DNA of 64,000 bases from Mucilaginibacter sp. SMC90 (GCF_022811725.1 NZ_CP094527.1:4588001-4652000), one strand, 5' to 3'. Positions 7,539 to 16,015 are shown, numbered from the stretch's first letter. The notes: generated by a model not told the origin, from the letters alone. Translations and numbers: made by a program.

Positions 7539-10307
7539 TTATAAATGAGCTGATAATTTGATAAATGGCTGAATGCCCGCACTGCCGTTCTGAATGCCGA
7601 CAACCGTAGGGTTGCGCAAACCGGCAATGGATGGGTCGGTGTAATCGCCTAAAACGTTGAATACGTTGTTGACGCCCACAGTACCCTGGATCCTGTCGGT
7701 AAACTTGTAACCAACCGAAAGGTCAGTTACCCAAATAGGTTTAAGGTTTTGATAAAAGTAAACCGGGTTAAGTGGATCGGCTGCACTCAGCTGCGAGGCC
7801 GTGGTTACTTTACCAAAGTAAACCGTACGCGCCAGGAAGGTAAATTTATCCACACTATAAATACCCTGCAGGTTTACCTTCTGAGCCGGAATATTGGTGG
7901 TTACCCTTGCCCTTTCGCCGGGGCTCAGGATCACGTTCTTGTATTTTTCCAGGCCTTTAGGGGTGTTTACCTTGGTTACCTCGTTCTTTTCAAAGTTGCC
8001 GCCAAACAGGAAGTTTATACTTCCCTTGTCCAGCAACAATTTATAGCTTCCGGTAAACTCAATGCCTTTGGTACGGGTACTAAACTCATTGTAAAAAAAG
8101 TTGGCCTGTGCAGCACCTGTTTGCTGAAACAGGGTTTTAACATCCTGCGGCAGGTTGGTATCTGTCGATGTAAAATTACCTGTATTACCTACCCTGTTAT
8201 CAATATTGATCAGGTAAGCATCAACCGTTAACTCCACATTACTGCCCGGTGCCGAGGTTAAGCCCAAAGCATATCCCTTTGATTTTTCGGGCGATAACTT
8301 GGGAATGCCCAGCGCACGCGCCGCAGCACTTTGGTTTGATGCCGTAAGGATATCAACTCCCCTGCCCTGTTGAAATGAGGTAGATATGGAAGTATAATAA
8401 GATTGTGCCAGATCCGGCGCCCTGAAACCAGTATTAGCTGATCCGCGAATGCTAAGCCACCTTGCAAAACTGTAACGCGTAGCGGCCTTCCAGGTAAATA
8501 CATTGCCAAAATCCGAAAAATACTCGGCACGGCCCGCACCGGATACCAGCCAGGCCTTGGTTACGTTGAGCTCTAAATCGGCATAGCCTGCGGTAACTGA
8601 GCGGCTTACATTAACCGCGTTTTCGGGCCTGAAACCCAAGTGGATCTGTGAACCTGCAGAAAGACCGTTCAGCGAAGTTACACCTGCGTTTGAAAGATAA
8701 GGGATTCCGCCGGTTGTAGTATCGATATCAACAATATTGCGCTGATCTGCCTTTGAATAAGAAGCCTCCTCACCGGCAATGATCTGGAAACCTTCAACCC
8801 GGTGCTGCGCACCAAATGCAACGTTTAAGCCTTTTAATATTTTATCAAAGTACCGGGTAAAATCAAGCGCTGTTGTGTTTTGGCTGGCATTATAACTGCC
8901 TGCATCAAAACTGGTAGGGCTTTTTAAACCAAGACTTGCGTTAAGCGAGTTATCAACCCGGTTACCGAATATATTTTTGCCATAAACGTTTGAGAAATCA
9001 ACATTCCAATCGCCAACTTTACCTTTTATTCCCACGGCTATCGATTCATCAACTATATTGTTTTCCATAGCAGGTAAAAAGCCATCGGGGTAAATAAAGT
9101 TGTTGTTTCTTGATGTCCAGCCAGGTAAACGATAAGTAGCCGTAAACTGCGAGTTACGACTGCTGATACCACCAAAGGCATACAACTCTGCCGAGTTTTT
9201 TAAAGGTAAACCTGCATTGAAAAATAGCAACGCATCCTGCCCGGCATTTGATCCGCCGGCGCGCTGGTCAAAAAAGTGGCGGTCAATACCACGGCTTGCC
9301 AAAATAGCATCATCAATCGCTTTGGTATATATAGCATCATACGCGCGTGTGTTTGCCCCTCCTCCGTAAATAGGACCGTTATACAAGCCCGCATCTTTTC
9401 GGCCAGATGGCAATGAAATAGCCTGCGTAGCATATTCGGTAGTTACATTAATATAGCCGCCATTGTTGCCCAAGCCAACACCATAGTTAGCACTGGTACG
9501 GGTAACTGCGCCATCGCCACGCCTGCGTACACTTCCCGAAGTATTAACCGCGAAATCGTCCGTCTTCTTTTTTAGTACGATATTGATAACACCCGCAATA
9601 GCGTCCGACCCGTATTGGGCCGCAGCACCGTCCCTCAATATCTCAATCCTGTCAATAGATCCGGTCGGGATGGCATTGAGGTCGTAACCTGTTGAACCGT
9701 TACCCAGGCCGCCGTAGTTTACGTTAGCGCTTTTATGCCTGCGTTTGCCGTTGACCAATACCAGAACCTGGTCGGGACCCAAGCCGCGAAGCTGGGCAAG
9801 GCTTAATGCCGAACCGGCATCACCCGCGTTGCTTCCGTTAACCGAATGGAAAGAGGGCGAAATATATTGCAGTATCTGCGTTACGCTTACCTGCGGAGCA
9901 GACTCCAGCAGTGGTTTAACATCTATCACATCCACAGCCACCGGCGAGTTCAACTTGGTACGGTTGGCATTACGTGAACCAACTATCTGCACCTCGTTAA
10001 GGGCATTACTTTTTGAGGGCTTGAGGCTGATCTGGAATTGCTTTATTCCGTCAATTTCCACTTCCTGTGTTTCAAAGCCTACAAATGAAAACACAAGGTA
10101 TTTACCATTACGGATCACAATGCTAAAACTACCATCAGCTTTGGTGACAGCACCTTCGTTCAATCCTTTAACAGTTACAGATACGCCCGGCAGCAGGGCT
10201 TTGTCATCGGCAGAGGTTACCACCCCTGTTACCGTTCGTTTTTGTGCATATATGTTTTGCCCGAAAATGAGGGCGAAGAACACGAGCAGGAGTACAATTT
10301 TCTTCAT
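7539..10307 (-). CDS. TonB-dependent outer-membrane receptor
   Basis: Encodes 922 residues from the ATG at 10307, which starts directly with the signal peptide MKKIVLLLVFFALIFG. Residues about 25-105 form a carboxypeptidase-regulatory-like domain (TVTGVVTSADDKALLPGVSV). The plug follows at about 115-245 with conserved LRGLGPDQVLVLVNGKRRH and IERIEILRDGAAAQYGSDA-like motifs, and then a beta-barrel of about 650 residues. No SusD gene accompanies it, so it is a stand-alone importer rather than SusC. In this operon context the substrate may be a sulfur-containing compound or a metal complex; that is inference. It lies 107 bp downstream of the peroxidase gene and 71 bp upstream of the DUF4397 lipoprotein. 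Confidence 0.95.
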   Translation of the reverse strand: MKKIVLLLVFFALIFGQNIYAQKRTVTGVVTSADDKALLPGVSVTVKGLNEGAVTKADGSFSIVIRNGKYLVFSFVGFETQEVEIDGIKQFQISLKPSKSNALNEVQIVGSRNANRTKLNSPVAVDVIDVKPLLESAPQVSVTQILQYISPSFHSVNGSNAGDAGSALSLAQLRGLGPDQVLVLVNGKRRHKSANVNYGGLGNGSTGYDLNAIPTGSIDRIEILRDGAAAQYGSDAIAGVINIVLKKKTDDFAVNTSGSVRRRGDGAVTRTSANYGVGLGNNGGYINVTTEYATQAISLPSGRKDAGLYNGPIYGGGANTRAYDAIYTKAIDDAILASRGIDRHFFDQRAGGSNAGQDALLFFNAGLPLKNSAELYAFGGISSRNSQFTATYRLPGWTSRNNNFIYPDGFLPAMENNIVDESIAVGIKGKVGDWNVDFSNVYGKNIFGNRVDNSLNASLGLKSPTSFDAGSYNASQNTTALDFTRYFDKILKGLNVAFGAQHRVEGFQIIAGEEASYSKADQRNIVDIDTTTGGIPYLSNAGVTSLNGLSAGSQIHLGFRPENAVNVSRSVTAGYADLELNVTKAWLVSGAGRAEYFSDFGNVFTWKAATRYSFARWLSIRGSANTGFRAPDLAQSYYTSISTSFQQGRGVDILTASNQSAAARALGIPKLSPEKSKGYALGLTSAPGSNVELTVDAYLINIDNRVGNTGNFTSTDTNLPQDVKTLFQQTGAAQANFFYNEFSTRTKGIEFTGSYKLLLDKGSINFLFGGNFEKNEVTKVNTPKGLEKYKNVILSPGERARVTTNIPAQKVNLQGIYSVDKFTFLARTVYFGKVTTASQLSAADPLNPVYFYQNLKPIWVTDLSVGYKFTDRIQGTVGVNNVFNVLGDYTDPSIAGLRNPTVVGIQNGSAGIQPFIKLSAHL

Positions 10308-10413
10308 TTTACAATAGTTCAAGAGCAAAGCAGTGGCTACGGCAGGGCACTTCGTGTCCCGCCGGCAAATGCTTGCCAGGTTGTGATCACTTAATTATTT
10401 GTTGGGGAATATT

Positions 10414-11376
10414 TTAATTTGAGGCAAGTTTTTGCTTGAAACGGTCGTCGGTAAGGGTCTTTAAAAACTCAACTATATCATCAATTTCGGCATTGGTGAG
10501 GTTAAGTGGCTTTTCAAGCGCCAGGTCGCGATTTATACCATCTTTCACCACCAGCGATGGGTTGTTGTAATACTCAACCACGCTTTTCAATGTTTTGAAT
10601 TTGCCGTTGTGCATATAAGGAGCAGTTACTGCAACATTACGTAAGCCCGGAATTTTAAATTCGCCCTCCTCGGTTTTATTTTTTGTGATGACCGAGCGGC
10701 CCGGATCATTCAGATCCTTCCCATTATACAGGCCAATACTTTTAAACCTGTCGGCAGTAAAATCTTCGCCCGAGTGGCAGTTGTTACAAGCGGCTTTACC
10801 GATGAATAAAAGCCTGCCACGCGCGGCAGATTCAGATATGGCATGGTCATCACCATTCACATACCGGTCGTAAGGGCTGTTTGACGTTTCAAGCGTGCGC
10901 TCAAATGAGGCAATGGCTTTCAACAAATTATCTTTGGTGGGTGCTGATTTAAATATTTTTTGAAATGCATCGGCATAGTATTTATTGTCGGTTAATTTTT
11001 TTACGGCATCTTCAATTGGCAGCCCCATTTCTGTTGCCGATGTTATAGGGCCCAAAGCCTGCTCTTCGAGCGAAGCAGCGCGGCCATCCCAAAAAAGGTG
11101 CGGTCTGCCGGAGAGGTTGGTCAACCCCGGCGAATTACGGGCAGTGAGGTTTCCTTTTATACCTTTGCTAAAAACAGCACTATCGGCGAAAGCAAATTCC
11201 GGTTTATGGCATGATGAGCAGCTGATGGTATTATCACCCGATAGTATCGGATCAAAAAACAATTTTTCGCCCAATTGCTCTTTGGTTTGCACATCATCTT
11301 TAGTGCCTACAAAACTCATAGTGCTGATCAATGTGACAATTGCTGCCAAACCCAGAAGTATTTTTCCTTTTTTCAT
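10414..11376 (-). CDS. di-haem cytochrome c peroxidase, MauG/CcpA type
   Basis: Encodes 320 residues from the ATG at 11376 (an in-frame ATG four codons upstream is less likely). The signal is MKKGKILLGLAAIVTLIS. Two c-type haem sites are present: C53SSCH57 and C197NNCH201. The family motif LGEKLFFDPILSGDNT precedes the first, and a TAPYMHNGKFKTLKSVVEYY ending contains the conserved Met ligand region (PYMHNG). Members reduce H2O2 in the periplasm using electrons from small cytochromes, or oxidise protein or small-molecule substrates (MauG branch). It is adjacent to a TonB receptor and near an exported superoxide dismutase, which suggests a role in periplasmic oxidative chemistry. Confidence 0.93.
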   Translation of the reverse strand: MKKGKILLGLAAIVTLISTMSFVGTKDDVQTKEQLGEKLFFDPILSGDNTISCSSCHKPEFAFADSAVFSKGIKGNLTARNSPGLTNLSGRPHLFWDGRAASLEEQALGPITSATEMGLPIEDAVKKLTDNKYYADAFQKIFKSAPTKDNLLKAIASFERTLETSNSPYDRYVNGDDHAISESAARGRLLFIGKAACNNCHSGEDFTADRFKSIGLYNGKDLNDPGRSVITKNKTEEGEFKIPGLRNVAVTAPYMHNGKFKTLKSVVEYYNNPSLVVKDGINRDLALEKPLNLTNAEIDDIVEFLKTLTDDRFKQKLASN

Positions 11377-11565
11377 ATCAGTATGCATTTAAGCTGCAGG
11401 TTAAAATTTCAGGCCTTTGCCGGGGTAGGCAACCACCCCGGCTCCAGACCGTTTCCAACGTTACATGAGTTTTTAAATGCTTTTATTAGTCAAAACAATA
11501 GCCCTCCACCCAGTTTGGGTGGCTTTCATTAAATAAAAATTATTAACTCTCTTTAGAAGATTTTA

Positions 11566-11673
11566 AATCCCCTCTCGAGAGGGGGCGCGCAGGAATGAGC
11601 GGTAGCAGGGGTGTGTTATTCGATAGACCTCCTAAGGTGCAGAACACACCCCTCCCCCCTCTCAAGAGGGGAA
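11566..11673. repeat. REP-like nested palindromic intergenic repeat
   Basis: Two self-complementary 16-mers, CCCCTCTCGAGAGGGG (11569-11584) and CCCCTCTCAAGAGGGG (11656-11671), flank an 11-bp inverted repeat, AGGGGTGTGTT (11607-11617) and AACACACCCCT (11643-11653). The whole can fold as one long hairpin. Similar 'cccctctcnagagggg ... aggggtgtgtt' repeats recur in intergenic DNA of Bacteroidota. It occupies the 350-bp gap between the YceI and peroxidase genes and may terminate or stabilise the transcript. Confidence 0.75.
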
Positions 11674-11726
11674 TCGCACATACCCTCGCTTTTGTATATC
11701 TTCTGAAAAACCGTTAATACGTTGCT

Positions 11727-12395
11727 TTACTGCGCGTTAGCAGTAAGGTTAACATTCAGATCAAAATCATCATAGATCACTTTATCGCCCAGGTTTTCAA
11801 AAAAGTTTTTCGAGCGGAATTTGATATCATACTTAGTACGGTCGACAGTTATTTTGGCGTTGGCGGTCAGCTTTTTACCGTTAACAGCAACTGTAGCCGG
11901 GAAGCTTACATCATTGGTGATTCCTTTTATGGTAAGCTTGCCTTTAACATCGTACTGGTTACCGCTGGTTTTGGTAGCAGAGCTGATTACTAAATTTGCT
12001 TTAGGGAATTTTTCGGTATTAAAAAAGGTTTCGCTTTTAAGCGTGCTTACCAATTTCTCGTTCTGTGCCTGATCGGTTAAATCTGCATCGGTGATTGTAT
12101 TCAGATCAATATCAAAGCTTCCGCCCTTAAGGGCATTATTTTCAACAGCAAAGTTGCCGTTGCTGATCTTTACTTCGCCATTGTGATCGCCTGTTGCTTT
12201 TTTTGCTGCCCAGGTAAGTTTGCTGCCTTCGTTATCTACCTTAAAAGATGCAACCTTAAACCGCTTCTTGGTTTCAACGGTTTTAATTATGCCTGTTTTA
12301 CCTTTAGTAAGCTTAACGGTTTTTATGGTTGATGAAGTGAATGCGGTTAGCGATATAAAAGCTGTAAATAATACAGCGCCTGAAAATTTTGTCAT
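11727..12395 (-). CDS. YceI-family periplasmic protein
   Basis: Encodes 222 residues from the ATG at 12395; the longer reading start at 12437 is rejected because residue 15 of that frame begins the signal peptide (MTKFSGAVLFTAFISLTAF). The body is the YceI lipocalin-like barrel: SKLTWAAKKATGDHNGEVKI near the start, then GSFDIDLNTITDADL, FFNTEKFPKANL and LTIKGITNDVSFPATV, all in the family's order. YceI proteins bind isoprenoid or other amphiphilic ligands in the periplasm and have also been tied to stress and metal responses. It follows the second TlpA-like gene by 83 bp on the same strand, so it belongs to that transcription unit. Confidence 0.93.
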   Translation of the reverse strand: MTKFSGAVLFTAFISLTAFTSSTIKTVKLTKGKTGIIKTVETKKRFKVASFKVDNEGSKLTWAAKKATGDHNGEVKISNGNFAVENNALKGGSFDIDLNTITDADLTDQAQNEKLVSTLKSETFFNTEKFPKANLVISSATKTSGNQYDVKGKLTIKGITNDVSFPATVAVNGKKLTANAKITVDRTKYDIKFRSKNFFENLGDKVIYDDFDLNVNLTANAQ

Positions 12396-12478
12396 GGTGG
12401 TTATTGTGTTTATTTGTGTTTTTAATAAACCCGGCAAAGCTGTTACCCTTCGCCGGGCTACGTGATTCAGTTTATTGT

Positions 12479-13804
12479 TTATTTTCCTTTTAATGTTTCG
12501 TTATTGCTTTCAACAGCATTAGCTTCCGTTGCCGGGGCAGGTTCGGCTATCAGTTCGTCGAGCAGTTTGTTAAACTTCTTTTCGTAATCCTGGTAATATT
12601 TACCGGTAACCGTGCCTGTATAACCAGTGTAGATCTCCCTTACGTCACCTTTTCTATCAATAATGATGGTAGTTGGGAAAGCCACAAACTTGTTTAACGC
12701 GGGCAGCTTTTGCGATACCAGCTTTTTATCGGCAAGGCCACCAAATAAAATATCATATTTGATATCATATTTATCTTTCAGCTTGCCCAGCGTGTACTGC
12801 GCATACTTCAGGCTGTCCTTTTGCTCAAAACCGATAGCTATCGCCTCAACCCCGCGGTTATGGTTTTTGTTGAACCACGGCGAAAGGAATACCGTTTGAT
12901 CAGTACAGTTAGGGCACCAGGTACCAACAATTTCAATGATGGTAACTTTGCCTTTGTACTTGGCATCGCTTAAGGAAACAGGTTTACCGGTAAGGTCAGG
13001 GAACGTGAAATCAAGCTTTTTATAACCTTCTTTCAGGTAGGTTAGCTTGTACGGATCAGGCAGTTCGGCTTTGTCATCTTTTACGGCGTCAAACTTGGTA
13101 TTGTCATAAATACCCTGACCTATTTCACCGCTCAGTGTACCATCCGGGTTGATCTTGCCTTTGTAAATCTTTGGACTTGGGCCAGTAAAACCACTCAGCT
13201 CAAATTCATCGCCTTGTACGGTACCTTCCAGTTCGCGGCTATCGCCGGTTACCTGCATAATAACACCTGTAAGTTTATTGCCGGTTTGCTTCAGTACAGC
13301 TATCTTGTTAGGTACCTGGTCTTTTGAATAAACCTTCAATTCCCATTTACCGGTTAAATTAGCTACCGGGGCAACATCCTTACCGGGTTCAACAAAGCGG
13401 TAGCTTTTGCCATACTCAGCTGTGAATGGTAATGAATTTCCCCTGAAACCCGGCACCAGGCTGCGGTACTCACCGCTTAAAGTACCATCTTCTTCCACTT
13501 TGGCAACCAGAGCGGCATCATAGGTATTCATTTTAATAAATACTGAATCTTTACCTACCTGCTTTACATGGAAATTGTCGCGACGAGTACCGTTCAGCAG
13601 TGTAAATACTGCATGTTCCGCGTCCTTGCCTTTCAGTTCAAAATTAAAGGGCACCTTGGTTTCGGCCACGGTAAATACTCCGCGCCACACACCTTCCTTG
13701 ATAAATTTTACCGGTGGATTTTTGTCAGCCGCATGCACGGTACCGGCCAGCAGCAACCCTGCTGTCAGGCATTTGAATGAAGTAATTAAATTGAGTGTTT
13801 TCAT
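12479..13804 (-). CDS. periplasmic TlpA-like thioredoxin-fold protein, copy 2
   Basis: Encodes 441 residues. Signal peptide MKTLNLITSFKCLTAGLLLA. Residues about 35-255 form a beta-rich N-terminal domain that appears as repeated lipocalin-like modules (VPFNFELKGKDAEHAVF; LEGTVQGDEFELSGF). Residues about 265-415 are a TlpA/AhpC-type thioredoxin domain with redox motif WC297PNC300 and the cis-Pro region FPTTIIIDRKG. The C-terminus has an Ala/Glu-rich tail. Family members reduce or shuffle disulfides in the periplasm. The protein is closely similar over its whole length to the gene immediately upstream (26-bp gap), indicating a recent tandem duplication. Confidence 0.9.
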   Translation of the reverse strand: MKTLNLITSFKCLTAGLLLAGTVHAADKNPPVKFIKEGVWRGVFTVAETKVPFNFELKGKDAEHAVFTLLNGTRRDNFHVKQVGKDSVFIKMNTYDAALVAKVEEDGTLSGEYRSLVPGFRGNSLPFTAEYGKSYRFVEPGKDVAPVANLTGKWELKVYSKDQVPNKIAVLKQTGNKLTGVIMQVTGDSRELEGTVQGDEFELSGFTGPSPKIYKGKINPDGTLSGEIGQGIYDNTKFDAVKDDKAELPDPYKLTYLKEGYKKLDFTFPDLTGKPVSLSDAKYKGKVTIIEIVGTWCPNCTDQTVFLSPWFNKNHNRGVEAIAIGFEQKDSLKYAQYTLGKLKDKYDIKYDILFGGLADKKLVSQKLPALNKFVAFPTTIIIDRKGDVREIYTGYTGTVTGKYYQDYEKKFNKLLDELIAEPAPATEANAVESNNETLKGK

Positions 13805-13830
13805 TTGATAAATTATAAGATAGTTAATAG

Positions 13831-15150
13831 TTACTTACCCTGGTGAGCTGGCTGATCAACAACTGCGGCTGTTTCTGGCGCAGGCTCGGCAATAAGTTCG
13901 TCTAAAAGCTTGTTGAATTTCTTTTCATAATCTTCATGGTATTTGCCGGTAACCGTACCGGTATAGCCTGTGTAGATCTCCCTTACGTCACCTTTTCTGT
14001 CGATGATAATAGTTGTAGGGAAAGCGATGAACTTGTTAAGCGCAGGTAGTTTTTGCGATACCAGTTTTTTATCGGCCAAGCCGCCAAACGCTATATCGTA
14101 ATTGATAGCATATTTATCCTTTAACTTGCCCAAAGTGTATTTGGCGTATTCAAGGCTATCTTTTTGTTCGAAGCCTAAAGCGATAGCTTCTACACCACGC
14201 TGATGGTTTTTATTGAACCATGGCGAAAGGAATACCGTTTGATCGGTACAGTTAGGGCACCAGGTACCAATGATCTCAACGATCACAACTTTGCCTTTGT
14301 ATTTGCTATCACTCAACGATACCTGTTTGCCATCAATCCCGGGGAACGAAAAATCAAGCTTTTTGTAACCCTCTTTCAGGAAAGTTAATTTATATGGATC
14401 GGGAAGCTCAACTTCGGCTTTTTTGGATGCATCGAACTTGAGGTTTTTATAGATGCCAAAACCTTCTTCACCACTGATAGTTCCATCAGCATTGATCTTT
14501 CCTTTAATGATGAACGGGCTTGGGCCGGTAAAACCGCTCAGCGCAAATTCATCGCCTTGTACGGTGCCTTCCAATTCGCGGGTGTCACCAACAACGGTCA
14601 TTACCACGCCGGTAAGCTTATTTCCCTTTTGTTTTAATAAGGCGATAGATGCAGGGACGGCCTCTTTACTGTAGGTTTTGATCTCCCATTTACCGCTCAG
14701 ATCAGCAGTTGGGGCCACATCTTTGCCCGGTTCAACAAAGCGGTAGGTTTTTCCATATTCGGCTTTAAAAGGCAACGAATTTCCCCTAAAACCAGGTACC
14801 AAACTCCGGTACTCTCCGCTAAGGGTCCCATCATCTTCAACTTTAGCTACCAAAGCTGCATCGTAGGTATTCATTTTGATGTACACAGAGTCCTGGCCTA
14901 TTGATTTGACATGAAAATCATCGCGGCGGGAGCCGTTAATGAGGGTAAATATAGCGTGCTCGGCATCCTTACCTTTCAATTCGAAATTGAACGGCACTTT
15001 TGATTCGCTCACTGTAAATTCGCCGCGCCATTTTCCTTCTTTTATAAACCTGGGCTTAGGGCCATCATGGGCAGAGGCTACAGCAACGCCACCAAGTAAA
15101 AGACTAACCGATAGCAGTTTAGCTTTGGATAAGTAGTTTGTAATTTTCAT
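13831..15150 (-). CDS. periplasmic TlpA-like thioredoxin-fold protein, copy 1
   Basis: Encodes 439 residues, first gene of the minus-strand series. Signal peptide ending about ASAHDG; N-terminal beta-rich domain at about 30-255; thioredoxin domain at about 265-415 with WC298PNC301. Compared with its neighbour the redox motif and the segments around it (TDQTVFLSPWFNKNH; ALNKFIAFPTTIIID) are nearly identical, while the extreme N- and C-termini differ. The start is 122 bp downstream of a Cys-codon leader ORF and about 220 bp downstream of an S-box-like aptamer, so expression is probably sulfur responsive. A thiol-disulfide role fits that, but the redox partner is unknown. Both members of the pair keep the active-site cysteines. 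Confidence 0.9.
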   Translation of the reverse strand: MKITNYLSKAKLLSVSLLLGGVAVASAHDGPKPRFIKEGKWRGEFTVSESKVPFNFELKGKDAEHAIFTLINGSRRDDFHVKSIGQDSVYIKMNTYDAALVAKVEDDGTLSGEYRSLVPGFRGNSLPFKAEYGKTYRFVEPGKDVAPTADLSGKWEIKTYSKEAVPASIALLKQKGNKLTGVVMTVVGDTRELEGTVQGDEFALSGFTGPSPFIIKGKINADGTISGEEGFGIYKNLKFDASKKAEVELPDPYKLTFLKEGYKKLDFSFPGIDGKQVSLSDSKYKGKVVIVEIIGTWCPNCTDQTVFLSPWFNKNHQRGVEAIALGFEQKDSLEYAKYTLGKLKDKYAINYDIAFGGLADKKLVSQKLPALNKFIAFPTTIIIDRKGDVREIYTGYTGTVTGKYHEDYEKKFNKLLDELIAEPAPETAAVVDQPAHQGK

Positions 15151-15219
15151 TTGTATAAGTTTTAATTGTTGTTAATTGATACATAGCGTGCTAAAAATTT
15201 GGCACAAAGAATCCTGTCT

Positions 15220-15270
15220 GGCCCGGTTAAGGCCAATAATAAAAGGCAATAAAATTTCAGGGAACCGGCC
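15220..15270 (-). promoter_or_regulatory. attenuator-like hairpin after the Cys leader ORF
   Basis: In the minus-strand transcript GGCCGGTT (15270-15263) can pair with AACCGGGCC (15228-15220, one bulged G). The same GGCCGGTT can instead pair with AACCGGC inside the leader ORF (15325-15319), upstream of the Cys codons. The two pairings exclude each other, the geometry of a translation-sensing attenuator. No strong U-run follows, so it might act on translation or with Rho rather than as an intrinsic terminator. Confidence 0.5.
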
Positions 15271-15272
15271 TT

Positions 15273-15359
15273 TTAAAACCAGAAGGTGTACTGAACCCAA
15301 CAACATCGTTTAATGGCTGCCGGTTGCACGTAGAAATACGAATACTTTAATGTGTTCAT
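15273..15359 (-). CDS. 28-residue leader peptide with tandem Cys codons
   Basis: A short ORF, ATG at 15359 and TAA at 15275-15273, begins 14 nt after the S-box-like aptamer and ends 122 nt before the first TlpA-like gene. The peptide starts MNTLKYSYFY and ends KRCCWVQYTFWF, with two adjacent Cys codons (TGT TGT) at 19-20 and many aromatics. Its position and tandem Cys codons suggest a regulatory leader whose translation senses charged Cys-tRNA, as in known amino-acid attenuators. No homology search could be run. Confidence 0.55.
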   Translation of the reverse strand: MNTLKYSYFYVQPAAIKRCCWVQYTFWF

Positions 15360-15372
15360 GGTATTTAGTTAA

Positions 15373-15481
15373 TTTATATTTGCAAAGCCACATCGCCCTG
15401 CAAAAAAGTTTAGCACTTATTTCAAGTAATGAAAAGTTGCTATAAGATCATCGAGACTTCCTCTCCCTTATTCTTTATAAA
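15373..15481 (-). promoter_or_regulatory. SAM-I-like (S-box) riboswitch, divergent
   Basis: In the minus-strand RNA, closing stem P1 is TTTATA/TATAAA. P2 uses ATAAG/CTTAT around a GGGAGAGG...CTCGATGA core, followed by the S-box signatures AGCAAC and AAGTGCTAAA with an ACTT/AAGT P3, then a TTGCA/TGCAA P4. These match the order of conserved S-box blocks (GATGA, GCAAC, GGTGCTAA), but the GGAGGGA block is altered and the region after GTGCTAA is U-rich. I therefore call it SAM-I-like. Family knowledge: SAM binding represses sulfur genes. It precedes the Cys leader ORF. Confidence 0.65.
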
Positions 15482-15515
15482 TCAACTAATTAATGGTGGG
15501 GTTAATTAGAATGCT

Positions 15516-15562
15516 GTAAAGATAGTAACAAATATTACAAATACAATAAAATCTATAGATTT
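15516..15562 (-). promoter_or_regulatory. promoter with palindromic operator for the TlpA-like operon
   Basis: Reading the minus strand, a perfect 14-bp palindrome AAATCTATAGATTT (15562-15549) overlaps a TTTTATTG -33-like region. After a 19-bp spacer a -7-like TATCTTTAC (15524-15516) follows. The 17-nt block 15541-15557 is identical to 17246-17262 in front of the other SAM-riboswitch leader. The likely transcription start near 15510 gives a leader of about 360 nt. Confidence 0.6.
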
Positions 15563-15630
15563 AGTAGAATATTTTTTTTATTATGTCCAATGGATATCAT
15601 CAAAGCCCTAAAAAGGTGTTTCAATGCCAT

Positions 15631-16010
15631 TGTTTTTGTAGAGACGCATAATTGCGTCTCCCGCAGGACAAGCAAACTGCCAGGTAGCAACCATACAGGC
15701 AAATCACTTTTAATACTATTAAACAGGAGGCACCTACGGAGCCAAAAAATCTTATTGCAAAAAGCTATAAACATGTTACTCCTCCGGAGTTTAAAGTGTC
15801 TGTAAATACATAACAGGATTATCTCAAAATCTGTAAACTTCTTTTAGGACGAGACAGAAAAAAGAGATAAAACTCCGGAGGAGTAACATGTTTATAGAAA
15901 GTATTGAAAGAGTTTCCCGGCTCCGTAGGTGCCTCCTACTTTAGGTATTTCCGTGAATAATAATAGTGATTTGCCAACGAAGACGCATGTAATGCGTCCC
16001 TACATAAAAA
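15631..16010. repeat. 380-bp nested inverted-repeat element
   Basis: Three pairs of inverted segments are nested about one centre. The innermost is a perfect 28-nt pair (15765-15792 / 15870-15897, core ACTCCTCCGGAGT). Next is a perfect 19-nt pair AGGAGGCACCTACGGAGCC (15725-15743) with its complement at 15919-15937. Outermost are hairpins GAGACGCAtaatTGCGTCTC (15641-15660) and GACGCATgtaATGCGTC (15982-15998), with partial matches between (GGCAAATCACT). No coding potential was found. It resembles interspersed palindromic repeats of Bacteroidota. Confidence 0.75.
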
Positions 16011-16015
16011 TGTTT

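Noticed and set aside
15590..15805. Plus-strand open frame of about 71 codons
   Set aside because: It runs through the nested inverted-repeat element, so its codons reflect palindromic arms. The opposite strand shows an equally long frame, and neither has protein-like features.
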